A stretch of 7,496 bases of DNA from the NCBI GenBank assembly GCA_036394195.1, contig DASWFO010000243.1:1-7496 (forward strand), given 5' to 3'. The notes beneath the pieces were generated by a model that saw only the letters and a list, made by a program, of their open reading frames with translations, was not told the origin of the DNA and ran no database searches. The translations under genes were made by a program, and so were the position numbers. Shown piece by piece: positions 1-5,879 of the stretch; position 1 is the stretch's first letter, and each line of letters begins with the position of its first letter. The stretch is from DATJPD01 sp036394195. GTDB lineage: Bacteria; Pseudomonadota; Alphaproteobacteria; CACIAM-22H2.

Positions 1-981
1 TCCCGCCTGTCCCGCTCATTCAGCGCGCTGGTTATCGCCCTATCGTCGATCGCGGTTGTCGCCCCCGCGTCGGCCGCCGACACCTGGCCATCGAAGCCGG
101 TGCGCATCGTGGTGCCCTACGGTCCGGGCGGCAGCGCCGACACCCTGGGCCGGCTCGCGGCGCAGAAGCTGACGGAGGCGCTCGGTCAGCAATTCGTGAT
201 CGAGAACCGCGCGGGAGCGGGCGGCCTGGTCGGCTCGGAAATCGTGGCGCATGCGGCCCCCGACGGCTATACGCTCGTGGTGTCGGGAATCGCCTCGCAC
301 GTGATCGCGCCGGCGCTGAACCCGAACACCGCCTTCGACCCGATCAAGGACTTCACGCATATCGTGCTGCTCGGCGGCCCGCCCGACGCGCTGGTCACCA
401 CCAAGGCGGTCAGAGCGAAAACGCTCCCCGAGTTCATAGCCCTCGCCAAAACAGCACCGGGCGGCCTCAGCTACGGCACGCCGGGCATCGGGACGCACGG
501 TCACCTCGTCGCCGAGCTGCTGCAGAAAGAGGCCGGCTTCAAGATGACCAACGTGCCGTATCGCGGGGCCGCGGCTGCGGTGACCGACATCATCGCGGGC
601 CAGATTCCGGCCGGCTGCTTCACCCTGACCACCGCCTCGGAGCAGATCCGCGCCGGCAACCTGAACGCGATCGCGGTGACGACAAAGCGCCGCCTGCCGG
701 ACTACCCCGACCTGCCGACCTTCGTCGAGTTGGGATATCCCGACCTGGTGGCGGTGACGTGGTTCGCGCTGTCGGGCCCCGCCGGGCTGCCGCCGGATGT
801 CGTCACCCGCATCAACCAGGCGGTGATCAAGGGGTTCGACTCGCCGGACGTGCGCAAGCGTCTCGCGCGCGACGCGATCGATCCGGAGAAGCTGTCGCCG
901 GCCGAATTCACCGAGTTCGTGAAGCAGGAGACGGCGCGCTGGGCGCCGCTGGCGCGCGCGTCGGGTGCGAAGCCGGAATAG
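1..981 (+). CDS. TTT-family (TctC/Bug) solute-binding protein, 5' partial
   Basis: Periplasmic receptor of a tripartite tricarboxylate transporter (TTT) type system, which captures carboxylated solutes for a TctAB permease or for signalling. The reading frame is open to the left edge, so the start lies outside. The visible N-terminus is a signal-peptide core (SALVIALSSIAVVAPASAA) ending in ASA/A just before DTWPSKPVRIVVPYGPGG. The GTG at 100 is therefore not the start. Family hallmarks follow: PYGPGGSADTLGR, ENRAGAGGLVGSE, APDGYTL, SYGTPGIGTHGHL and NVPYRGAAAAV, with the C-terminal GPAGLPPDVV and WAPLARASG. The visible part is about 326 residues, close to full family length. It ends 6 nt before a paralogous gene. 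No TctA or TctB is in view. The family is certain. The ligand is not, although TphC, the terephthalate receptor, belongs to this family and a TphB-like gene lies downstream. Confidence 0.93.
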   Translation, partial: SRLSRSFSALVIALSSIAVVAPASAADTWPSKPVRIVVPYGPGGSADTLGRLAAQKLTEALGQQFVIENRAGAGGLVGSEIVAHAAPDGYTLVVSGIASHVIAPALNPNTAFDPIKDFTHIVLLGGPPDALVTTKAVRAKTLPEFIALAKTAPGGLSYGTPGIGTHGHLVAELLQKEAGFKMTNVPYRGAAAAVTDIIAGQIPAGCFTLTTASEQIRAGNLNAIAVTTKRRLPDYPDLPTFVELGYPDLVAVTWFALSGPAGLPPDVVTRINQAVIKGFDSPDVRKRLARDAIDPEKLSPAEFTEFVKQETARWAPLARASGAKPE

Positions 982-987
982 ACGCGG

Positions 988-1971
988 ATGATCGTGCCGG
1001 AAGCGGTCCGGATCGCCGCACTGGGCATGGCCCTGGCACTGGCGGTCCCGTCGGCGCTGGCCGCGGAGACCTGGCCCAGCCGGCCGGTCCGGATCGTCAT
1101 TCCCTATTCGCCGGGCGGCAGCACCGACACGCTCGGCCGGCTCGCGGCGCAGAAGCTCGGCGACGCGTTCGGCCAGCAATTCGTGCCCGACAACCGCACC
1201 GGCGGCGGAGGCATCATCGGGTCGGAGATGGTCGCCAGAGCGGCACCCGACGGCTACACCTTCGTGATCTCGAGCCTGCCCACCATCGTCATCGGCCCGA
1301 TCCTGAACGCGGCCAACTGGAATTTCGATCCGCTGAAGGACTACACGCATGTCGCCCTCCTCGGGGAGACGCCGTCGGTGCTGGTCACGGACACCCGCCT
1401 GCCGGCGACGACGCTCGCCGAGTTCATCGCCGTCGCCAAGTCGACAGCGGGCGGGCTCAGCTACGGCACGGCGGGGATCGGTAGCAGCGGCCATATCTTC
1501 GGCGAAATGCTGCAGCTCCGCACCGGCATCCGGATGACCCACGTGCCCTATCGCGGCGCCAACCAGGCGGTCGCCGACCTCATGGGCCACCAGCTGCCGG
1601 TGGGCTTCCTCACCTTGCAGACGGCCGCCGAGCAGATCGGCGCCGGCGCCGTCCGCGCCCTTGCGGTCACGACCAGGCGGCGGCTGCCGACACAGCCTGA
1701 CCTGCCGACCTTTCTCGAGCTGGGCTATCCCGACCTCGCGGCCAGCACCTGGTTCGCGCTCGCCGCACCGGCGGGACTGCCGCCGGAGATCGTCCAGAAG
1801 GTGAACGCCGCGATCGTGAAGGGCTTCCAGGAGCCCGACGTGCGCAGCCGGCTGGAGCGTGACGGCATCGAGTTCGAGCCGTTCGGCCCCGCCGAGTTCA
1901 ACGCGTTCGTCCATGCGGAATACGACCGCTGGGCCCCGGTGGTCCGCACCTTGGCGGCCAAGGCGAACTAG
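988..1971 (+). CDS. TTT-family (TctC/Bug) solute-binding protein, tandem paralog
   Basis: Second periplasmic Bug-type receptor, 327 residues, a normal family length. Residues 1-26 form a signal peptide with hydrophobic core AALGMALALAVPSALA and a likely cleavage near ALA/AETWP. The mature part shows PVRIVIPYSPGGSTDTLGR (33-51), the Gly-rich loop TGGGGIIGSE (71-80), APDGYTF (86-92), SYGTAGIGSSGH (158-169) and HVPYRGANQAV (185-195). The ATG at 988 keeps the whole signal peptide; the ATG at 1027 would cut it. The ribosome-binding site is weak (GGA at 975-977), and the 6-nt gap suggests translational coupling to the upstream gene. By eye more than half of the residues match the upstream protein, and a 23-nt block is identical (148-170 and 1135-1157), so the pair arose by duplication. 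Differences within the pocket-forming loops suggest different ligands. The substrate is unknown. Confidence 0.93.
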   Translation: MIVPEAVRIAALGMALALAVPSALAAETWPSRPVRIVIPYSPGGSTDTLGRLAAQKLGDAFGQQFVPDNRTGGGGIIGSEMVARAAPDGYTFVISSLPTIVIGPILNAANWNFDPLKDYTHVALLGETPSVLVTDTRLPATTLAEFIAVAKSTAGGLSYGTAGIGSSGHIFGEMLQLRTGIRMTHVPYRGANQAVADLMGHQLPVGFLTLQTAAEQIGAGAVRALAVTTRRRLPTQPDLPTFLELGYPDLAASTWFALAAPAGLPPEIVQKVNAAIVKGFQEPDVRSRLERDGIEFEPFGPAEFNAFVHAEYDRWAPVVRTLAAKAN

Positions 1972-2000
1972 GCAATGATGCACCCATCAACCGCGCGCAT

Positions 2001-2005
2001 AAGGA
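2001..2005 (+). promoter_or_regulatory. Ribosome-binding site of the Pht5-like gene
   Basis: AAGGA lies 7 nt upstream of the ATG at 2013. It is the clearest signal in the 41-nt gap after the second receptor gene and fixes the start. No convincing promoter was seen in this gap. Confidence 0.7.
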
Positions 2006-2012
2006 ACGCTCC

Positions 2013-3005
2013 ATGTCGTCGCTGCGACTGACCCTGGCCTGCTGGAACTACGACCGCACCCGAGCGCTTGCCGACGGCACCGTGAAGCCGGACGGCATCG
2101 ACATCAATTACCTGAACCTCGTGGTCGAGGAGACGTTCTTCCGGATGCTGCGCTACCGGGAGTTCGACGCGGCCGAGCTGTCGCTGTCGTCGTACTCGGT
2201 GTCGCTCATGCGCGACGATCCGGCGTTCATCGCGATCCCGGTCTTTCCGTCGCGGTCGTTCCGCCACAACACCATCGTCGTCTCGGCCAAGAGCGGCATC
2301 AAGGAGCCGCGCGACCTGATCGGCAAGCGGGTCGGCAATCCCGAGTATCAGCTCACGGCGATCGTCTGGCAGCGCGGCATCCTCGCCGATGAATACGGCG
2401 TCGACCCTAAGAGCTGCACCTACATGACGGGCGGCGAAGAGACGCCGGGCCGCGACGAGAAGCTGAAGCTGGACCTGCCGCCGGACATCAAGGTGAAGTC
2501 GATCGGCCCGCAGCAGACGCTGTCGCAGATGATCGCCGACGGCGAAGTGGACGCGATCTACGCGCCGCGCCTGCCCTCGACCTTCCACACCCGCCCGAAG
2601 GACGTGCGCCGGCTGTTCGAGAACTACATGGAGGTCGAGAAGGCGTATTACGCCAAGACCAAGATCTTCCCGATCATGCACGTGATCGTAATCCGGCGCG
2701 ACGTGTACAAGGCCAATCCGTGGGTGGCGCGCTCGCTGTACAAGGCCTTCGTCGAGGCGCAGAAGCTCACCTATCACGATTTCTCGGAGACCGCGGCGCT
2801 CAAGGCGATGCTGCCGTGGCTCGGAGCACACGTCGAAGAGACCAAGCGGGTCCTCGGCGAAGACTGGTGGTCGTATGGCTTTGCCGAGAACCGGCACGTG
2901 CTCGACACGTTCTTGCGCTATCACCACGAGCAGGGCCTGTCCAAGCGGCGCCTCAAGCCCGAAGAGCTCTTCGCGCCCGAGACGCTGGAAGCGTTCAAGA
3001 TCTGA
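2013..3005 (+). CDS. 4,5-dihydroxyphthalate decarboxylase (Pht5)-like protein, PBP2 fold
   Basis: A 330-residue protein resembling 4,5-dihydroxyphthalate decarboxylase, which in phthalate catabolism yields protocatechuate and CO2. These enzymes share the type-2 periplasmic-binding-protein fold and are often annotated as ABC substrate-binding proteins. Recognisable blocks are ACWNYDRTRAL (9-19), EETFFRMLRYREFDAAELSL (39-58), AIPVFPSRSFRHNTIVV (74-90), GKRVGNPEYQLTAIVWQRG (104-122), the C-terminal WWSYGFAENRHVLDTFLRYH (285-304), then EQGLSKR and EELFAPETLEAF. The mature fold begins at residue 4 with no signal peptide, which points to a cytosolic enzyme rather than a transport receptor. It sits between Bug receptor genes and a TphB-like dehydrogenase, 10 nt from the latter, a context fitting aromatic-acid catabolism. 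Family membership is strong. The exact substrate (4,5-dihydroxyphthalate or another vicinal hydroxy acid) is inference. A cytosolic ligand-binding role remains possible. Confidence 0.82.
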   Translation: MSSLRLTLACWNYDRTRALADGTVKPDGIDINYLNLVVEETFFRMLRYREFDAAELSLSSYSVSLMRDDPAFIAIPVFPSRSFRHNTIVVSAKSGIKEPRDLIGKRVGNPEYQLTAIVWQRGILADEYGVDPKSCTYMTGGEETPGRDEKLKLDLPPDIKVKSIGPQQTLSQMIADGEVDAIYAPRLPSTFHTRPKDVRRLFENYMEVEKAYYAKTKIFPIMHVIVIRRDVYKANPWVARSLYKAFVEAQKLTYHDFSETAALKAMLPWLGAHVEETKRVLGEDWWSYGFAENRHVLDTFLRYHHEQGLSKRRLKPEELFAPETLEAFKI

Positions 3006-3015
3006 CCGGACGAGG

Positions 3016-3996
3016 ATGACCCGGCCGCGCATTGCCATCGCCACCGGCGACCCGGCCGGGATCGGACCCGAGGTCGCGCTGAAGGCGGCGCTCGACCCGC
3101 GCGTGCTCGCGGTGTGCCAGCCGCTCCTGGTCGGCGACCGCGGCGTGCTCGAGCTGCATGCGCGGGCGTGCGGCCTCAGCCCCCGCATCCTCGCCTTCGA
3201 CCGCATCGAAGCCGCACTGTGGGACGATCGCTCGGTCTGCCTGCTGGAACGCCAGCAGCTCAAGCCCGGCGAGCTGAAGCTCGGCCAGATCGACGCGGCG
3301 CATGGCCGGGCCGCCCTCGATTCCGCCGCCACCGCGATCAAGGCGGCGATGAGCGGTAACGTCCACGCCGTCGTCGGGGCCCCACACACCGAAAAGGCGA
3401 TCGCGCTGGCCGGGATTCCGTTCGACGGCTATCCGAGCTTCGTCGCCCGGACGACCGGGGTCGATCCGGATAACGCGGTCCTCATGATCTGCTGGAAGAG
3501 CACGCGGATTGCGCACGTGACGTTGCATGTCAGCCTGCGGCGCGCCATCGAGCTCATCACCCGCGAGCGCGTCTGTCATGTCATCGAAACGACCGATGAG
3601 GCGTTGCGCAAGCTCGGCATCGCCGCGCCGCGCATTGCCGTGTCCGGCCTCAATCCGCATGCCAGCGAGGACGGGCTGTTCGGCAGCGAGGAGAAGGACA
3701 TCATCGCCCCCGCCGTCGCGATCGCCCGCGCCCGCCATATCGACGCCGAAGGCCCGTTCGGGGCCGATACGATGTTCACCCGTCCGGGCTACGATGCGTT
3801 CGTGGTCATGGTCCACGACCAGGGCCACATCATGGCGAAGACCCATGCGCCCGCAGGCAGTGCGGCGCTGACCATCGGCACGCCGGTGCTGTTCTCGTCG
3901 GTGGCACACGGCAGCGCGCTCGATATCGCCGGACAGAACAAGGCGCAGCCGGATGCGATGATCGAAGCGGTGCGCCGCGTCACGGGGGCGGCGTGA
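3016..3996 (+). CDS. PdxA-superfamily dehydrogenase, TphB-like catabolic clade
   Basis: A 326-residue NAD(P)-dependent, metal-requiring oxidoreductase of the PdxA family (4-hydroxythreonine-4-phosphate dehydrogenase and relatives), normally a cytosolic dimer. Blocks: IAIATGDPAGIGPE (6-19), GAPHTEKAIALAGIPFDGYP (121-140), HVTLHVSL (167-174), GLNPHASEDGLFGSEE (211-226), GPFGADTMF (246-254), VHDQGHIMAKTHAPAG (266-281) and SSVAHGSALDIAG (294-306). The three metal-ligand histidines of PdxA correspond to H171, H215 and H267, so it should be active. APHTEKAI replaces the usual PINKEAL-type loop, HDQGH replaces HDQGL, and A297 replaces the Asp of the SVDHGT motif. As I recall that family, these features match TphB, which oxidatively decarboxylates a terephthalate cis-dihydrodiol, better than vitamin-B6 PdxA. 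Start: the ATG at 3016 is 10 nt past the previous stop, with GGA/GAGG just upstream; longer versions would overlap that gene and add a non-family N-terminus. A B6-pathway or 4-phosphothreonate role is less likely but possible. Confidence 0.87.
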   Translation: MTRPRIAIATGDPAGIGPEVALKAALDPRVLAVCQPLLVGDRGVLELHARACGLSPRILAFDRIEAALWDDRSVCLLERQQLKPGELKLGQIDAAHGRAALDSAATAIKAAMSGNVHAVVGAPHTEKAIALAGIPFDGYPSFVARTTGVDPDNAVLMICWKSTRIAHVTLHVSLRRAIELITRERVCHVIETTDEALRKLGIAAPRIAVSGLNPHASEDGLFGSEEKDIIAPAVAIARARHIDAEGPFGADTMFTRPGYDAFVVMVHDQGHIMAKTHAPAGSAALTIGTPVLFSSVAHGSALDIAGQNKAQPDAMIEAVRRVTGAA

Positions 3997-3997
3997 A

Positions 3998-4011
3998 GCC
4001 GGATGTCCGGC
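3998..4011. other. Short dyad after the PdxA-like stop
   Basis: GCCGGATGTCCGGC has perfect 6-bp arms around TG; as RNA it would form GCCGG-ATGT-CCGGC. It lies 1 nt after the TGA at 3994-3996, inside the largest gap (55 nt) of the plus-strand gene set. No T-run follows, so it is at most a weak attenuator, processing site or operator half. It could be chance in G+C-rich DNA. No promoter was recognised in the rest of the gap. Confidence 0.3.
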
Positions 4012-4042
4012 GAGCGATGCTGATGCTAGAGTTGTCGACTGT

Positions 4043-4047
4043 GGAGG
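4043..4047 (+). promoter_or_regulatory. Strong Shine-Dalgarno of the PanB-like gene
   Basis: GGAGG (in GGAGGTGA) is a near-perfect anti-16S match, 4 nt before the ATG at 4052. It is the strongest ribosome-binding site on the plus strand of the window and fixes this start. It suggests the last two genes are translated at a high rate independently of upstream coupling. Confidence 0.75.
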
Positions 4048-4051
4048 TGAC

Positions 4052-4885
4052 ATGAACGCCAAGGTAACCATTCCGGCCCTTCAGCAAATGAAGCGCGACG
4101 GCAAGAAGATCGTCGGCGTCGTCGCCTGGGATTACCAGATCGCGCAGATCGTCGACCGCGCCGGGGTGGACATCGTGTCGGTCGGCGATTCGGTGGGCGT
4201 CAATCTGTGGGGCCATCCCAATCCGCTGGAAGTCACGATGGAGGAAATGCTGGTGGTGGCCAAGGCGGTGCGCCGCGGCGTGAAGCGGGCGCTGGTCAGC
4301 TGCGACTTCCCGTTCGGGCCACTGCAACAAGGCACCGACAGCGCGCTCAGCGCCGCCATCCGCCTTGTCAAGGAGGCGGGTGCGGACATGATCAAGCTCG
4401 ACGGCGCCGCCGAATTCCCTGAGGCCGTGCGGGCACTCGTCCGGGCCGGCGTTCCGGTCTTTGCCCAGTTCGGCATCACGCCGCAGACCGCGTTGCAGTA
4501 CGGCATCCCGTACAGCGAAGCGTCGAAGCCGGGCGCCCAGGTGCCGGCGGCGATGACGGCCCAGCTGGTCAAGGAGGCCAAGCTCCTCGAAGACGCGGGC
4601 GCATCCCTGCTGGACTTCACCAACTCCGGTCCGGTCGCGGGCGAGGCCGTCGCCAAGGCCGTGAAGATCCCGGTCATCGGCGGGTTCGGCGGCGGGCCGT
4701 GGCTGGACGGGCGGATCCGGATGGCGCATGCCGCGATCGGCTACGCGGCGTCGGCCATCGACGCCAAGCCGGACACCTATGCGAACGTGGCCCAGATCAC
4801 GCTCGATGCGATCACCGCCTTTTCGCAAGACGTGCGGGCCGGGCGGCAGATCAAGGGCGGCGTCCCCATCAAGCCCAAGTCCTGA
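4052..4885 (+). CDS. PanB-like (ketopantoate hydroxymethyltransferase family) protein, divergent
   Basis: A 277-residue TIM-barrel protein related to 3-methyl-2-oxobutanoate hydroxymethyltransferase (PanB) and, more distantly, to the PEP mutase/isocitrate lyase superfamily. PanB-like blocks: VVAWDYQIAQIVDRAGVDI (23-41), VGDSVGV (44-50), EVTMEEM (60-66), CDFPFGPLQ (84-92), EAGADMIKLDG (108-118), FGITPQTALQYG (140-151) and IPVIGGFGG (206-214). The metal-binding aspartates correspond to D46 and D85. The third PanB metal ligand (Glu, E. coli E114) is D117, the His of HIGLTPQ is Q139, and the stretch carrying PanB's catalytic Glu181 reads DFTNSGP (188-194) with no Glu. A pantothenate role is thus doubtful, and no panC or panD is nearby. 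It is followed after 14 nt by a hydrolase gene. I infer a related aldol/retro-aldol, lyase or C-C hydrolase-like reaction on a 2-oxo acid of the local pathway; the substrate is unknown. Confidence 0.8.
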   Translation: MNAKVTIPALQQMKRDGKKIVGVVAWDYQIAQIVDRAGVDIVSVGDSVGVNLWGHPNPLEVTMEEMLVVAKAVRRGVKRALVSCDFPFGPLQQGTDSALSAAIRLVKEAGADMIKLDGAAEFPEAVRALVRAGVPVFAQFGITPQTALQYGIPYSEASKPGAQVPAAMTAQLVKEAKLLEDAGASLLDFTNSGPVAGEAVAKAVKIPVIGGFGGGPWLDGRIRMAHAAIGYAASAIDAKPDTYANVAQITLDAITAFSQDVRAGRQIKGGVPIKPKS

Positions 4886-4887
4886 TC

Positions 4888-4891
4888 GGAG
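4888..4891 (+). promoter_or_regulatory. Ribosome-binding site fixing the hydrolase start
   Basis: GGAG lies 8 nt before the ATG at 4900 and directly after the PanB-like stop codon (4883-4885). The hydrolase frame is open upstream to 4699 within the PanB-like gene, so this site decides for the short form, which begins with a normal first beta strand of the fold. Confidence 0.6.
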
Positions 4892-4899
4892 TTCAGGCG

Positions 4900-5763
4900 A
4901 TGGCCACTGCAACGATTCACGGCATCACGACGCGTTACGATGTGCTCGGCGACGGTCCGCCGCTGCTGATGTTCGCCCCCGGCGGTTTTGACGGCACGAT
5001 CGAGAAGTGGAGCACGGCCGGCGTCTATGCGCGCGCGAAGCTGATGGACCACCTGCCGAAGACATACAGCTGCATCGTGTTCGACCGGCGCGAGGCGGGC
5101 CAATCGGGCGGCCGGGTCGAGCGCGTGGGCTGGCCGCACTACGTCGCCCAGGGCAAGGGCCTGCTCGACCATCTCGGCGTCAAGCGCGCCCATCTCATGG
5201 GCGGCTGCATGGGCTGCTGCCCGGTCGTCGCGTTTGCGGTCGCCTATCCCGAGGCGGTGCTCAGCATGGTGCTGTACTGGCCGGTCGGCGGCGCCAAGTA
5301 CCGGATGAACAGCCATCAGCGCTTCGCGCAGCACCTCGCCTATGTGCAGCAGCACGGCCTCAGCGAAGTGGTGTCGCTCGCGACCAGCAGCGGCAAGAGC
5401 TTCGGCGAGGATCCGCGCGGCGGACCCTGGGCGGCGGTGATCCGCCGCGACCCGGCGTTCGCCGAGACCTATGCGGGGCAGGACGTCGAGAAATACAAGG
5501 CGCTGGTCACCGGCATGAGCCGGGCGCTGTGCGACCGCGACACGGCCCCTGGTGCGGAGCCGGAGGACCTGCTGCGGCTCGACATCCCGGCGCTGATCGT
5601 GCCCGGGCGCGATCCCTCGCACGCGACGTCGGCGGCGCGTTATCTCGAAGAATGCCTGCCGCGTGCCGATTACTGGGACGTCCCAGTCGCCGGCCAGACC
5701 GAGGAGACGGCGCCGAAGCGGATTTTGGAGTTCCTGGACCGGGTGGGTGCTGCCGGTAGCTAA
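4900..5763 (+). CDS. Alpha/beta hydrolase with Cys nucleophile
   Basis: A 287-residue alpha/beta-hydrolase-fold protein without a signal peptide, so probably cytosolic. The N-terminal strand pair is TRYDVLGDGPPLLMFAPGG (11-29), the last part being the oxyanion-hole region. VFDRREAGQSGG (60-71) is the typical D-x-R-x-x-G-x-S segment. The nucleophile elbow reads HLMGGCMGCCPV (98-109), so the nucleophile is C103 in G-x-C-x-G, as in dienelactone hydrolases, instead of Ser. The acid is likely D238 in LIVPGRDPSH (232-241). The position where the catalytic His is expected reads VAGQTEET (263-270) and has no His; H241 is the only His near the acid. A helical cap spans roughly residues 130-220. It follows the PanB-like gene by 14 nt and ends the plus-strand set. 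Plausible roles are hydrolysis of a lactone, ester, thioester or C-C bond of a pathway intermediate. No specific substrate can be named. Confidence 0.85.
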   Translation: MATATIHGITTRYDVLGDGPPLLMFAPGGFDGTIEKWSTAGVYARAKLMDHLPKTYSCIVFDRREAGQSGGRVERVGWPHYVAQGKGLLDHLGVKRAHLMGGCMGCCPVVAFAVAYPEAVLSMVLYWPVGGAKYRMNSHQRFAQHLAYVQQHGLSEVVSLATSSGKSFGEDPRGGPWAAVIRRDPAFAETYAGQDVEKYKALVTGMSRALCDRDTAPGAEPEDLLRLDIPALIVPGRDPSHATSAARYLEECLPRADYWDVPVAGQTEETAPKRILEFLDRVGAAGS

Positions 5764-5780
5764 GGCGCGGTCTTCTCCCG

Positions 5781-5851
5781 CGTCATTCCCGCGCAAGCGG
5801 CAATCCATGGTTATGCGGCACGATGGATGCCCGCTTTCCGCGGGCATGACG
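5781..5851. repeat. REP/MITE-like interrupted palindrome between convergent genes
   Basis: The left arm (5781-5808, starting CGTCATTCCCGCGCAAGCGG) and right arm (5823-5851, ending CGCGGGCATGACG) are imperfect inverted repeats of 28-29 nt around a 14-nt centre. Each arm also folds alone: CCGC-GCAA-GCGG at 5789-5800, and a perfect 8-bp stem ATGCCCGC/GCGGGCAT with a 5-nt loop at 5827-5847. The CGTCATTCCCGC...AATCCAT...ATGGATGCCCGC...GGCATGACG layout is a widespread intergenic repeat type in alphaproteobacterial genomes (known pattern, recalled, not searched). It lies in the 116-nt gap between the convergent hydrolase and substrate-binding-protein genes, where it could act as a bidirectional transcription block. 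No T-run was seen. Confidence 0.75.
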
Positions 5852-5879
5852 ATGGAGAGGGCGGCTCAGCTGACGATTG

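Noticed and set aside
100..102. GTG as start of the first receptor
   Set aside because: The frame is open upstream and encodes a typical signal peptide, so the gene is cut by the window edge rather than starting here.
40..1983. A 647-codon open frame on the minus strand across both receptor genes
   Set aside because: Its translation is Arg/Gly/Asp-rich with no recognisable domain, and it lies exactly antisense to two clear Bug genes. Long antisense frames are expected opposite G+C-rich codons.
1968..3389. A 473-codon minus-strand open frame
   Set aside because: It covers the Pht5-like gene and part of the PdxA-like gene in antisense, is low-complexity and Arg-rich, and crosses real gene boundaries.
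3016..3996. Naming the PdxA-family gene pdxA (vitamin B6 biosynthesis)
   Set aside because: Its motifs and neighbourhood fit the TphB-like catabolic branch better, so no symbol was given.
4052..4885. Naming the PanB-like gene panB (pantothenate biosynthesis)
   Set aside because: The catalytic Glu and other pocket residues are replaced and no other pantothenate gene is adjacent.
2995..5847. Further long minus-strand frames (2995-4071, 3980-4912, 4777-5847)
   Set aside because: All are antisense to well-supported plus-strand genes and show no family motifs.
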